Notes: generated by a model from the letters alone, not told the origin. 64,000 nt of DNA from Bowmanella denitrificans (GCF_002887595.1 NZ_PEBU01000005.1:117695-181694), one strand, 5' to 3'. Positions 6,887 through 16,737 are shown, counted from the first letter of the stretch. Made by a program: numbers and translations.

Positions 6887-9775
6887 TTACAGATCGGGAC
6901 CGATAAGTTCGATCTCTGCTATCTGCATCAGGGTGTCATCACCTTTGTTTTTGGTGATATTGATACGATAGGTGTTGAAAGCAAAACCATTGCCCATTTC
7001 AAACAGCTTACGCTCATAACGATTGTCCCAGGATTCACCAATCCAGCTACCCAGACGGGTCCAGGTCACACCGCCGTCGTTTGAGCCTTCAATATTGAAG
7101 TTCTCAGGGTCGCGGGCGTCGGCGTCATTGGCACTGGTAATGGCGATACTGCTGACGATTTTGGCCTGTGGCAGGTCCACCTGCACCCAGGATGGGTCCT
7201 CTTCGGAAGGTGCGCCTTTCCATTCATTGTGATCCAGCCATTTGGTGTTGATATCGTCGTCAAAGGCCATGCTTTCCGCTTCAGCATCACCGATACGATT
7301 TCTGGCACTGAATACCGCACCATCTGCTGCGGAGTGATCAACAGACTGATATTGCGGACCAATCAACTCAATCTCAGCCACTTGCATCAGCGTATCATCA
7401 CCCTTGTTCTTAGTGATGTTCAGACGGTAATGGCTAAAGCCCAGGTCGTTACTGAAGGGGAACAGACGACGTTCAAAACGCTCGTCGAAACCTTCACCAA
7501 TCCAACTACCCAGAGTCACCCAGTTTTCACCATCGTTAGAAGCTTGCAGGTTAAAGTTCTCCGGGTCACGGGCATCGGCATCATTGGCACTGACCAGTGC
7601 CAGCTTGTTAACCGCCACCGGCGTTGGGAACTGTACGGCTATCCAGGAAGGAGCTTCCTCACTGGGCGCACCCTTCCATTCATTGTGGTCCAGCCATTTA
7701 GTTTCGACATCACCGTCCATCGCCATTTGACCGGCTTCGGTATCACTAATGGCATTACGGAAGGTCACCACTTTGCCGTCCATCAGGGCATGGTTCAGAT
7801 CAGGCAGTTTAGGCCCAACCAGACCAATTTCGGCAATCTGCATCAGGGTGTCGTCACCTTTGTTTTTGGTGATATTCAGCTTATAGGAGCTGAATGCCAG
7901 GCTGTTGGCCACACTGAACTGACGACGCTGGTAACGCTCATCAAAGCTTTCACCGATCCATTCAGACAGGGTGATCCAGTTTTCACCGTCATTAGAGCCT
8001 TGCAGGTTAAAGTTTTCCGGGTCACGAGCGTCCGCGTCATTGGCGCTGGTGATAACCAGGGTATCTACCGCCTTTGGCTCAGGCAGATCAACCTGCACCC
8101 AGGAAGGATCTTCCACCGAAGGCGCACCTTTCCAGTCATTGTGATCCAGCCACTTGGTTTCGATATTGTTATCAAACGCCATGGTTTCGGCTTCTGCATC
8201 ACCAATGCGGTTGCGGGCCGTGATGGTGGTACTGCCCACCGGATCGGTATGGTCGGCGCTGGTATAGATAGGCCCGACAAACTCCACCTCGGCAATTTGC
8301 ATCAGGGTGTCATCACCTTTGTTTTTGGTGATATTCAGGCGGTAATGGGTAAATTCCAGACCGTTTACAAAACGGAATTCCTTACGCTCATAGCGCTCGT
8401 CAAAGGTTTCGCCAATAAACTCAGCCAGCGTTATCCAGCTTGTGCCATCGTTGGAGGCCAGCACCTGGAAATTTTCCGGGTCACGAGCCGGGGCATCATT
8501 GGCACTGGTAATAAACAAACTACTTACCGCTTGTGGCTGGGCAAATTGCACCTGTAACCAGGACGGGTCTTCAACGCTTGGCGCGCCTTTCCACTCATTA
8601 TGATCCAGCCACTTGGTTTCAACATTGCCGTCAAACACCATGGCTTCGGCTTCGGCATCGCTGATACGATTGCGGCCAGTAATTACAGCTGAGGCCAGAT
8701 TGGCGTCCGTGGTCACTTCCCGCACTGGGCCTGAACTGGTGTCGCTGTCTAAAAATGCCAGTGACAGATCAATCACGCTATCAACGGTAAGTGATAACTT
8801 GTCTAAATAAGGCACCGCGCTGATAGACGCCAGCATGCGCTCGCGCAGCGGCGTCAGTACAGTAACGTCTCCAGTCTGAGCAATGGCTATAGTGCTAGCC
8901 ACATCACTCATCAAACCACTGAAACTCTCACCTTCTGAGATATTAGCGAAGGCTGCGTTAGCCAGTGACAGCTTGATAACATCGCCACTGACCAGCTTAT
9001 CTACGCAGATTTCCTCGGTAACAGGATTACCTTCAGCATCGGTTATCGGGTTACCCTCGGCGTCGGTTTTTGGCACATCCTCACAGCTTTCCCCGGTAAC
9101 GAAGTTGTCATACGACTCAGCACTCACCAGCTCGGTACTGAAAACATTGGCTTTGGCACTAACACCCAACGCTTTAAGCAAAGTTTGAGAGTTGTCAGAC
9201 AATGCCAGCTCGTATAACGGACGTACCGACACGTTGCGACCACCCGCAACCTGCTCGGCTACCAAAGCCGAAGCTATGGTGGTCAGAGCGTTGGCCTGGA
9301 AGCTAGCATCAGAAACACCGTCAGAACTGCTGGCATAAGGTACCTGCACGTAAGCCAGCGTGGTAAAGGTTGTGCCAGCTAAAGGTGCGCCAGAAAGCAG
9401 TTCGCCCATGGCTACACCGGCACAGCTGACAGCATCACAGACCATGCTGGAGCTAGCATCAGCGGTAACGTCCACTTTGAACATACCATTGATACCAAAA
9501 CCTTGTTTGGCTTCCACACTAAAACTGACCTTACCATCGGCATCAGTTTTACTTTCAGAACCCATAGTAATTTCGGTACCGTTCATTTGAGATACGGTAA
9601 CCAGAGCATTACTAAGCGTACCTTTCACCGCTGAACCGCTGATATCTGCTGAGGTATAGTCAAGTACGACCGGAATATCGGCCGGGTCGGCATCACCTGC
9701 GCCGCCACAGCCATACAATCCGCTCATGGCCAGTGCTACCACTGCATATAACTTATTGTTGTTAAACTTTTTCAT
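6887..9775 (-). CDS. Surface lipoprotein with four tandem F5/8 type C (galactose-binding-like) domains
   Basis: A 962-residue protein. Its N-terminal signal ends in a lipobox (SGLYGC, Cys at about residue 23), so it should be a lipoprotein. Residues ~30-350 form a domain I do not recognise, with an early Ig-like stretch. Residues ~365-962 are four tandem copies of a ~140-residue discoidin-like module (the CBM32-type fold). Each carries DAEAxxMxFDxxxxTKWLDHNEW, PSWxQV, SANDADARDPENF and NITKNKGDDTLMQ(I/V)AE, in which the Asp/Asn residues suit Ca2+ and sugar binding. It sits directly after a TonB receptor gene (50 bp), so I infer an outer-membrane glycan-capture protein playing the part SusD/E/F proteins play in Bacteroidota. 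Domain call strong; ligand inferred. Confidence 0.82.
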   Translation of the reverse strand: MKKFNNNKLYAVVALAMSGLYGCGGAGDADPADIPVVLDYTSADISGSAVKGTLSNALVTVSQMNGTEITMGSESKTDADGKVSFSVEAKQGFGINGMFKVDVTADASSSMVCDAVSCAGVAMGELLSGAPLAGTTFTTLAYVQVPYASSSDGVSDASFQANALTTIASALVAEQVAGGRNVSVRPLYELALSDNSQTLLKALGVSAKANVFSTELVSAESYDNFVTGESCEDVPKTDAEGNPITDAEGNPVTEEICVDKLVSGDVIKLSLANAAFANISEGESFSGLMSDVASTIAIAQTGDVTVLTPLRERMLASISAVPYLDKLSLTVDSVIDLSLAFLDSDTSSGPVREVTTDANLASAVITGRNRISDAEAEAMVFDGNVETKWLDHNEWKGAPSVEDPSWLQVQFAQPQAVSSLFITSANDAPARDPENFQVLASNDGTSWITLAEFIGETFDERYERKEFRFVNGLEFTHYRLNITKNKGDDTLMQIAEVEFVGPIYTSADHTDPVGSTTITARNRIGDAEAETMAFDNNIETKWLDHNDWKGAPSVEDPSWVQVDLPEPKAVDTLVITSANDADARDPENFNLQGSNDGENWITLSEWIGESFDERYQRRQFSVANSLAFSSYKLNITKNKGDDTLMQIAEIGLVGPKLPDLNHALMDGKVVTFRNAISDTEAGQMAMDGDVETKWLDHNEWKGAPSEEAPSWIAVQFPTPVAVNKLALVSANDADARDPENFNLQASNDGENWVTLGSWIGEGFDERFERRLFPFSNDLGFSHYRLNITKNKGDDTLMQVAEIELIGPQYQSVDHSAADGAVFSARNRIGDAEAESMAFDDDINTKWLDHNEWKGAPSEEDPSWVQVDLPQAKIVSSIAITSANDADARDPENFNIEGSNDGGVTWTRLGSWIGESWDNRYERKLFEMGNGFAFNTYRINITKNKGDDTLMQIAEIELIGPDL
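6893..8683 (-). repeat. Four tandem in-gene repeats encoding discoidin-like modules
   Basis: Four copies lie at roughly 8269-8683, 7809-8220, 7354-7765 and 6893-7306, with a period of about 440-460 bp. They are very alike at protein level, including identical TKWLDHN, SANDA-ARDPENF and NITKNKGDDTLMQ blocks. The similarity suggests amplification or gene conversion within this gene. Confidence 0.9.
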
Positions 9776-9825
9776 TGTTATTCCTCTGAATCTTTTACCG
9801 GTTGCCCGCCAGTGCGGGCAATCCC

Positions 9826-12726
9826 TTAAAACCTGTAAGTGGCACCCATATAGAAACGACGGCCGCTGTAAGCATTCTGAATAAAACGGTTATCCGTATC
9901 GTTGCCTAAATATCGATAGGTGTCCGATTTGGTCAGGTTGATCACTGAGGCAGACAGCACCAGGTTGTCAGTCAGGTTATAGCTGGCATTGATATCCACC
10001 TGGTCATATTTAGCCGTGTAGTAGTTGGTATCCCAAGAACTGTTGTAACCACCAACGGTAGGGCCTCGTTTGTTGTAAGAGGCCCGCACACTGAACAAGT
10101 CATCTTCATAAAATACAGAGAAGTTCATTTGGTATTTGGAACTACCAATTAACGGCGAAGTACCAACCTTCTCACCATTTTCGGAAAGGTCAGCCTCGTT
10201 GGTTTTATTGCTGGTGTAGTTGGCGTAAAGACCAAAACCATTGTCGAAGAAATGCTGCCAGAACACTTCTGTCCCGGTCGATGTTGAATCACTACCATTG
10301 GCTGTAGTGCTGAAGTCGCGAATAGTTAGATCATCTCCGCCGGCTCTAACCACTTCACCGCCAGCATGTTCCAACACAAATTCCATTTCTGGCGCGCTAC
10401 GCTTCACATCGATTCTCAGCGGCACAATGAAATTATCAATCTCCTTGCGGAAGAAAGCGATCCCAAAACCAGAACCTTCGCCGTAGTAATATTCCAAAGA
10501 AGTGTCAAACTGGGTGGACTCCATCGGCGCCAGGTTGGTATTACCGCCGCCGCCAACCCAACCTTCGGTGTCTTTAATCAAGTCAAAGTTAGGTTCTCCG
10601 GCCCGGTCACTGGAGTATTCGTTCGAGGTATAAATCAATTCCTGATATCTACCTAGATCATCATATCCAGGTCTGGACATGACTTTGGCTGCTGCAACCC
10701 GCCACACCCAGTTTTCATCGATGTCCCAAACCAGGTTAAAACTGGGGAGCAACTTGTTTTCGGTGTTTTCTTTTTCGATATAAACAAAGTTCTCTACCCG
10801 CTGCTCATTGATAGGCAAATCATTTCCGTCATCATCTTGCCAGTCAAGACGATAAACTATTTTGTCAGATGAGCCGGAGATAGTTGTAGTGCGTACAAAG
10901 CGAAAGCCCAGGTTACCGCGCAAGCTCTTATATCGGTAGTCAGCCTGCATGTAAGCAGCAGCGATTTCCTCTTCTACCCCATAAACATAGTTTGGCTCGA
11001 TACGAGTGTACTTAACGAAGTTATCCACCAGATGCTGCTGGTACTTGTGCCAGTCAACGGCTGGGAACAGGTTGGTATTGATAACATCAGATAAATTACC
11101 CAACGACTCAGGTTTAATCACTGTGGTGATATCAGGGATACCATCATGGCGAGAGTAATCATCATCCAGACTCACGCCGCCATTGGCCTCAGCCGCCGCA
11201 ATATCAAAATCTGGAGCCAGATAGAAGGTATTACGGGTATCACGGTGAATTTTGCCATTGCGGTATTTACCGCCAAAACGCAAGGTATCGACTATGCCCC
11301 AATCAACGTAGTAATCCACATCCAGGCTGGCGTATTTTTCTTCCTGCGTACCGGTCACAAAGCTCGAGTCGGTTGCCCCTACGTCTGCATCACCACCGAT
11401 ACCTGCCACCAGATTATTGATCATATTAGGATCCATATAGGTAGTCATACGATGGCCTGACAGGTCATAGCCGTAGAATAGAGAAGCTTCTTTGGCGTAG
11501 TAGGCCGCGCGGTATTTTTCAGATGGCCCGCCTTCAGCCTTGGTTTTACCAAAGGTCAGCTTGGCCTTATAGTTATCGCCCTCGTAGGTAGCATAAAAAT
11601 CGAACGTATCAGAGGTTGCCTCTTCAACAATATACTCGCCGTTGATACGCGGAATATCTGCTACCTCCTGCGCACCACTGACCCCTACAGAGTAATCAAT
11701 CCCGGTAACATACTGGGCATCAGCATCAACCCGAACATCTGTCCAGTACTTATCGCCGTTGTGCCATTCAGGATATTCAAGTTGATTTAAAATGGCATCC
11801 TGGCCGAGGGTAAAACGGAAGTAGTTCATACCGAATTCAAGGCTGTCGGACACGCGCCACTGGGCAGTAAACTGATAGCCTTCACGCTCTCGATTCTCGT
11901 CCCAGATTTCCTGCACCATACTTTGTGGCGCATAGCCTATGGCTCCCCCCTCAACCACTTGGTTGTCTTTACGCTCTTGGTATTGGAGGTTTGTATTGAT
12001 GATATTTACCCTGGAACTTTGTGAACCGTTAGTGCGGTCCTGGCGGGTATAACCAAACAACATACCGAAGTCTTCGTCGTCGTTTTTCCAGGAATAAATA
12101 CCACTAAACTGCGGTTCATATTTGTCGGTAATATCGGAGTTGGTGTATTCGATATTCAGAACACCGGAATTCTTGTCCATATTCAGCGGCTTGCGACTGT
12201 GCATCAGCACAGTACCACCAATACCGCCTTCATCCAGACGGGCTTCAGAGGATTTATATACTTCCACCCGTTCAATCATAGTGGAAGGTAGCAGCGCGTA
12301 GGAGAATGAGCGGGAAGGCTCGCCAGGAGAAGAGGCGATAAAGTTGCCGTTAAGCTGGGTAAAGGTCAAATCCGATGATAAACCGCGAATACTAACGGTT
12401 GCACCCTCACCACCACTGCGCTGAATCACTACGCCAGGTACGCGTTGCAGCGAGTCGGCTACGTTTTTATCCGGAAACTTACCGATGTCTTCGGCGGTAA
12501 TGGCATCTACCACCGAATTAGATAAACGTTTTACCGCCAGGTTTTCAGACGCAGAAGCGCGGATACCGCGTATTTCAATAACTTCGGTTTCCTCGGCCTG
12601 TTGCTGATTGTTATTTTCCTGTGCCTGGGCCGAGGCTCCCATAGCACTCATTACCGAAAGACATAGCAGGGACTTGGCGAACCCTCTTGATACTGAGGAT
12701 TTTTTTGTTGTGTTCCAGGTAGCCAT
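9826..12726 (-). CDS. TonB-dependent receptor, N-glycan/oligosaccharide import
   Basis: I choose ATG 12726 (966 aa) because a GGAG site lies 7 bp upstream; the longer TTG/ATG options lack one. The signal peptide ends near GASAQAQ. A TonB-box-like ETEVIEIRGI precedes the plug domain, which contains DIGKFPDKNVADSLQRVPGV and the plug block GGEGATVSIRGLSSD. A 22-strand barrel follows and ends in the usual aromatic terminus (GRRFYMGATYRF). Such receptors import oligosaccharides across the outer membrane using TonB energy. Its place upstream of the lipoprotein and N-glycan enzymes, behind a LacI-type operator, implies mannose/GlcNAc glycans as ligand (inference). Confidence 0.92.
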   Translation of the reverse strand: MATWNTTKKSSVSRGFAKSLLCLSVMSAMGASAQAQENNNQQQAEETEVIEIRGIRASASENLAVKRLSNSVVDAITAEDIGKFPDKNVADSLQRVPGVVIQRSGGEGATVSIRGLSSDLTFTQLNGNFIASSPGEPSRSFSYALLPSTMIERVEVYKSSEARLDEGGIGGTVLMHSRKPLNMDKNSGVLNIEYTNSDITDKYEPQFSGIYSWKNDDEDFGMLFGYTRQDRTNGSQSSRVNIINTNLQYQERKDNQVVEGGAIGYAPQSMVQEIWDENREREGYQFTAQWRVSDSLEFGMNYFRFTLGQDAILNQLEYPEWHNGDKYWTDVRVDADAQYVTGIDYSVGVSGAQEVADIPRINGEYIVEEATSDTFDFYATYEGDNYKAKLTFGKTKAEGGPSEKYRAAYYAKEASLFYGYDLSGHRMTTYMDPNMINNLVAGIGGDADVGATDSSFVTGTQEEKYASLDVDYYVDWGIVDTLRFGGKYRNGKIHRDTRNTFYLAPDFDIAAAEANGGVSLDDDYSRHDGIPDITTVIKPESLGNLSDVINTNLFPAVDWHKYQQHLVDNFVKYTRIEPNYVYGVEEEIAAAYMQADYRYKSLRGNLGFRFVRTTTISGSSDKIVYRLDWQDDDGNDLPINEQRVENFVYIEKENTENKLLPSFNLVWDIDENWVWRVAAAKVMSRPGYDDLGRYQELIYTSNEYSSDRAGEPNFDLIKDTEGWVGGGGNTNLAPMESTQFDTSLEYYYGEGSGFGIAFFRKEIDNFIVPLRIDVKRSAPEMEFVLEHAGGEVVRAGGDDLTIRDFSTTANGSDSTSTGTEVFWQHFFDNGFGLYANYTSNKTNEADLSENGEKVGTSPLIGSSKYQMNFSVFYEDDLFSVRASYNKRGPTVGGYNSSWDTNYYTAKYDQVDINASYNLTDNLVLSASVINLTKSDTYRYLGNDTDNRFIQNAYSGRRFYMGATYRF

Positions 12727-12854
12727 TGGCTTCTCCACTTGCGTTAATGTAATCGTAAACACAAAATCAACAACAAGACTTAATAAGTCTTTAATTTCAG
12801 TGCTTTACACTTTTACTTCTGGTGATTCGATTGCAAATGGTCACAAAACCAAAA

Positions 12855-12868
12855 TGTAATCGATTACA
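12855..12868. promoter_or_regulatory. LacI-type operator, perfect 14-bp palindrome (TonB receptor promoter)
   Basis: TGTAATCGATTACA is a perfect palindrome 129 bp upstream of the receptor start. The rest of the 12727-13067 gap is AT-rich with no gene. The identical 14-mer occurs at 14316-14329 in front of the rightward operon. The length, symmetry and central CG match LacI-family operators. Confidence 0.8.
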
Positions 12869-13067
12869 AATTGGTTTAAATACTAGACTTCTGACAACAA
12901 ACTGTCAACGTTCCAAATTGTTGGGAATAACATTTATTTAACCAAAGCAACGGGGGCGGAGACCAGACTTTAGGATAACCTATTGTTTAATAGGAAGTTT
13001 AATTTTAAACAAATTTAAAAACAGGCAGGTAAATGATGTTTATAAATGTTACAAGCGCCAGCATGGC

Positions 13068-14075
13068 TCAGCTTTTCACTGGCCCGGTGCTGCCACGCTC
13101 CAGCAATTGGAAAGGCAAAATTTCGCGGGTGCGTTGCAATGGCTGGCGGTTAATTTGCTGGATCAACACCTCTACCGCTCTGCGCCCCATTTCATAAGCG
13201 GGTTGATCAACGGTAGTCAGTGGCGGGTCCATATAAGCAGAGACTTTTACATTATCGAAACCTGTGACAGAAATATCATCAGGGATGCGCAAGCCATGGC
13301 GCTTCAGTTCATACAGGGCACCAATAGCAATATCATCGTTAAAACAAAAGATCGCGGTAGGCCGTTGCTCGCGGCGCAGCAGTTCCTGTACACCTTCAAT
13401 CCCCGTCTCGATACGGTAACTGCCGCCCACCAGCATGCTTTGATCAAATTCAATGCCTTCTTCTTTAAACACGCTTTGAATGCCAGCCAGCCTGTCGTGG
13501 TGAATCTGACTGGTCAGCTGGCCGGCAATAATACCGAAGCTGCGATGCCCATAACTGATAAGATGGTGAGTCAACGCCCTGCCGGCCGCATAGTTATCTA
13601 ACTCAATAAAAGGATAGCGCTTCTCACCTTCAATGCGTTCACAGACACTGACCATAGGCACAGTCTCCGCCAGTTCGGCGTCATTCTGTGAAAACGGAAA
13701 AGAGTGGTCCAGTTGTATCAAACCATCGGCCCTGTTAGTCAGAACCATACTGGCATATTCGTTTTCGCGGCTGGCCTTACCCTGGGTATCCCCCAACAAC
13801 ACTGAATAGCCCTTTTCCTGGGCGGCCTGCTCAATACCTTCAATAATTCGCATAAAGAACGGGTTAACCAGGTTAGGAACCAGCACCACAATAGAATTAG
13901 ACTTGCCGGTTTTGACACTGGTTGCCAGCCAGTTCGGCCGGTATCCGGCTTTCTGCACCGCCTTCATGACCTTTTCTCTGGTCTGTTCGGTAACCAGTTC
14001 TGGATTTTTTAACGCCCGCGAGACAGTGGCTGTGGAAACCCCAGCCAGCTCACTTACCTTCTTAATATTGGTCAT
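13068..14075 (-). CDS. LacI-family transcriptional regulator of the N-glycan locus
   Basis: I start at ATG 14075, giving MTNIKKVSELAGVSTATVSR, because the LacI helix-turn-helix must begin at the N-terminus. The longer frame adds 20 residues of no family character. The protein is 335 aa. Residues 1-50 are the DNA-binding domain with hinge helix (KAGYRPNWLATSVK). Residues 60-335 are a periplasmic-binding-protein-like effector domain (VLVPNLVNPFF, GIIAGQLTS, FCFNDDIAIGALYELKRHG, ISVTGFDN). It lies between the two arms of the locus and is flanked by matching palindromes, so it is probably the local repressor, relieved by mannose or a mannosyl oligosaccharide (inference). Confidence 0.92.
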   Translation of the reverse strand: MTNIKKVSELAGVSTATVSRALKNPELVTEQTREKVMKAVQKAGYRPNWLATSVKTGKSNSIVVLVPNLVNPFFMRIIEGIEQAAQEKGYSVLLGDTQGKASRENEYASMVLTNRADGLIQLDHSFPFSQNDAELAETVPMVSVCERIEGEKRYPFIELDNYAAGRALTHHLISYGHRSFGIIAGQLTSQIHHDRLAGIQSVFKEEGIEFDQSMLVGGSYRIETGIEGVQELLRREQRPTAIFCFNDDIAIGALYELKRHGLRIPDDISVTGFDNVKVSAYMDPPLTTVDQPAYEMGRRAVEVLIQQINRQPLQRTREILPFQLLERGSTGPVKS

Positions 14076-14189
14076 AACGGTATGACAGTTCCTATTTTCT
14101 GATTCAGCCCCTTCCGTTGGGCGAGGCAAAGTCACAACTTCCCTACTCTTTATATGATTTCACCACCTCAGAGCAATAGCAAGTAAAGA

Positions 14190-14203
14190 TGTAATCGATA
14201 TCA
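14190..14203. promoter_or_regulatory. Degenerate LacI-type operator, probable autoregulation
   Basis: TGTAATCGATATCA matches the perfect palindrome in its left half and departs in the right half. It lies 115 bp upstream of the lacI start, between that gene and the GH92 gene. It could be a weaker autoregulatory site. Confidence 0.55.
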
Positions 14204-14315
14204 TAGATTTTCGAAATTGCCATACATGCCGGTTTTCTTTGCTTCCTACACTACCGGATAAGGTGAAAATCCGGCATTTCAACCAAGAAGAGGATTTTAC
14301 TCTGGACGCCACAAA

Positions 14316-14329
14316 TGTAATCGATTACA
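14316..14329. promoter_or_regulatory. LacI-type operator, perfect 14-bp palindrome (GH92 operon promoter)
   Basis: A second exact copy of TGTAATCGATTACA, 58-70 bp upstream of the first GH92 start and in the right place to cover the promoter. It links the rightward operon to the receptor operon under one regulator. Confidence 0.8.
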
Positions 14330-14387
14330 GTTTTACGAATTATTAACCTGGCCCGGATTCAGTTTTACTAACGGGCCCAGCAGAAAA

Positions 14388-16733
14388 ATGGAATGCATCA
14401 TGACCCGTACTGCCTGCCTTGCCGCCGTTGCCAGTCTGTCACTACTGGCCTGCGCCAACCAGACTCAATCACCGCCCAAACAACAACAGGTTAACCTGGT
14501 AGAAACCGATTTGGTGCAATATGTTAACCCCTTGATGGGCACCGACTCCAAGTTCAGTCTGTCCAATGGCAATACTTATCCGGCTATCGCCACGCCCTGG
14601 GCCATGCATTTCTGGACCCCAATGACAGCGCCAATGGGCGACGGCTGGACCTACAAATATGATGACGACACCCTGCGCGGTATTAAGCAGACCCATCAAC
14701 CCAGCCCCTGGTTAAATGACTACGGTGCCTTTTCATTAATGGCGGTGACCGGCGAGCTGAAATTTAAGGAAGATGAGCGCGCCTCCTGGTTTTCCCATAA
14801 GGCCGAGCAAGCCGGGCCTGACCATTACTCGGTATACCTGGCCGACTATGATACGGTGATGGAAGTGACTCCCACTGAGCGGGCCGCACAGTTTCGTTTC
14901 ACCTTCCCGCAAACCGACAGTGCCTATATTTTGCTGGATGCCTTTAACAAAGGCTCCATGGTTAAAATTCTGCCCAAACAGCGCAAAATTGTCGGCTATG
15001 CACGCAACAACCATGGCGGTGTGCCGGACAACTTCCATAACTACTTTGTGATCGAGTTCGACAAGGACTTTGAACTAACCCACACCTGGCACGACGAATG
15101 GTCGCTGCAAAAAAACAGTCAGCAAAGCGAAGGTGAGCATGTGGGCGCCATTATTGGCTTTAAAACCCAACGTGGCGAACAGGTGCATGCCAAAGTGGCC
15201 TCTTCGTTTATCAGCCTTGAACAGGCTGAGCTGAACCTGCGTCGTGAAGTAGGCAAGGATAGTTTTGCCCAGACCCGAGCCAAGGCCAGACAAACCTGGC
15301 AGCAAGAGTTGTCGCGTATCCGGGTGGAAGACCAGGACCTGGATCAGGTACGTACCTTTTACTCTGCCCTGTACCGGGTCCTGCTGTTCCCGCGTAAGTT
15401 CTATGAATACGACGCCGACAACCAGTTGGTCCATTACAGCCCTTACAACGGCGATGTGCTGCCCGGCTATATGTTTACCGATAACGGCTTCTGGGACACC
15501 TTCCGTGCGGTTTTCCCCTTCTTTACCCTGATGTATCCCGAGATGGACGCGCAAATCATGCAAGGGCTGGCCAACACCTATAAGGAATCAGGCTGGCTGC
15601 CAGAATGGGCCAGCCCCGGTCACCGCAATGTGATGGTAGGCTCGAATTCCGCCATCAATATTGCTGACGCTTACTTAAAAGGTATTCGTGGCTTCGATAT
15701 GGACACTCTGTACCAAGCGGTTAAGAAAAACGCCGAAGTGAACGAGGGCCGTCCGATGACGTCGGTAGGTCGTGAAGGGGTGGATTATTACAACAAACTC
15801 GGCTACGTACCCTACGATGTGGGCATTCATGAAAATGCTGCGCGTACCCTGGAATATGCCTTTGCCGATTTTAATCTGTACAAACTGGCCAAAGCGCTGG
15901 GTAAAGAACAGGATGCAGCAGTGTTTAAGCAGCGCGCCCTGAACTATCGTAACCTGTTTGACCCACAAAGCGGCTGGATGCGTGGTAAAAACCAGGATGG
16001 CAGCTTCCAGACGCCGTTTAATCCGCTCAAATGGGGTGATGCCTTTACCGAAGGTAATGCTCTGCACTACACCTGGTCGGTATTCCACGATATCGAAGGC
16101 CTGAAACAACTGATGGGCGGCCAGCAGGCCTTTATCAGCAAGCTGGATCAGGTATTTGATATGCCGCCGCTGTTTGATGATTCTTACTATGGTTTCACTA
16201 TTCACGAAATCCGCGAGATGCAGATCGTCAACATGGGTAACTACGCCCATGGTAACCAGCCAATTCAGCATATGATTTATCTGTACAACCACGCCGGCCA
16301 GCCCTGGAAAGCCCAGTACAAAGTGCGTGACGTGATGAACAAGCTGTATTCCGCCACCCCGGACGGCTATTGCGGTGACGAAGACAACGGTCAGACCTCG
16401 GCCTGGTACGTATTCAGCGCCTTGGGCTTTTATCCTGTTACGCCGGGTACCACGGAATATGTGATAGGCAGCCCATTGTTTGACAAGGTCACTCTGACCC
16501 TGGAAGACGGCAAGGAGTTTGTGATTGAGTCCAGCAACAACCTGGACCAGCACCCCTACATTCAGGCCGCCAGCTTAAACGGCCAGGCCCTGCAAAAAAG
16601 CTGGCTTGACCATCATGTTATTCAGGCCGGTGGCAAGTTGCAGTTTGATATGGGTGGTCAGCCGAACAAAGCCTGGGCCAATAGCAAAGAGGCTCAGCCT
16701 TATTCCATGTCGCTGGAAACCCAACCCCATTAA
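14388..16733 (+). CDS. GH92 alpha-mannosidase-like lipoprotein with Gln at the general-acid position
   Basis: A 781-residue protein (ATG 14388; ATG 14400 is also possible and keeps the signal). The lipobox LSLLAC puts it on a membrane. The GH92 start YVNPLMGTDS, the mid-protein EWASPGHRNVMVGSNSA and the C-terminal DEDNGQTSAWYVFSALGFYPV are clear. At the general-acid motif, where most GH92 enzymes read HGNEP, it reads HGNQPIQH (Gln624, codon 16257-16259). The other two GH92 proteins here keep Glu. From memory of the family, Gln at this point marks enzymes that release mannose from phosphodiester-linked mannose, where no acid is needed. It heads the rightward operon behind a LacI operator. Confidence 0.9.
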   Translation: MECIMTRTACLAAVASLSLLACANQTQSPPKQQQVNLVETDLVQYVNPLMGTDSKFSLSNGNTYPAIATPWAMHFWTPMTAPMGDGWTYKYDDDTLRGIKQTHQPSPWLNDYGAFSLMAVTGELKFKEDERASWFSHKAEQAGPDHYSVYLADYDTVMEVTPTERAAQFRFTFPQTDSAYILLDAFNKGSMVKILPKQRKIVGYARNNHGGVPDNFHNYFVIEFDKDFELTHTWHDEWSLQKNSQQSEGEHVGAIIGFKTQRGEQVHAKVASSFISLEQAELNLRREVGKDSFAQTRAKARQTWQQELSRIRVEDQDLDQVRTFYSALYRVLLFPRKFYEYDADNQLVHYSPYNGDVLPGYMFTDNGFWDTFRAVFPFFTLMYPEMDAQIMQGLANTYKESGWLPEWASPGHRNVMVGSNSAINIADAYLKGIRGFDMDTLYQAVKKNAEVNEGRPMTSVGREGVDYYNKLGYVPYDVGIHENAARTLEYAFADFNLYKLAKALGKEQDAAVFKQRALNYRNLFDPQSGWMRGKNQDGSFQTPFNPLKWGDAFTEGNALHYTWSVFHDIEGLKQLMGGQQAFISKLDQVFDMPPLFDDSYYGFTIHEIREMQIVNMGNYAHGNQPIQHMIYLYNHAGQPWKAQYKVRDVMNKLYSATPDGYCGDEDNGQTSAWYVFSALGFYPVTPGTTEYVIGSPLFDKVTLTLEDGKEFVIESSNNLDQHPYIQAASLNGQALQKSWLDHHVIQAGGKLQFDMGGQPNKAWANSKEAQPYSMSLETQPH

Positions 16734-16737
16734 CCAC

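Noticed and set aside
7229..8557. 442-aa open frame on the plus strand across the lipoprotein gene
   Set aside because: It is the antisense shadow of the repeated discoidin-like modules. It shows the same periodicity, has no ribosome site and no family features.
15675..16553. 292-aa minus-strand open frame inside the first GH92 gene
   Set aside because: Antisense of a strongly conserved GH92 region. No start signals and no recognisable protein.
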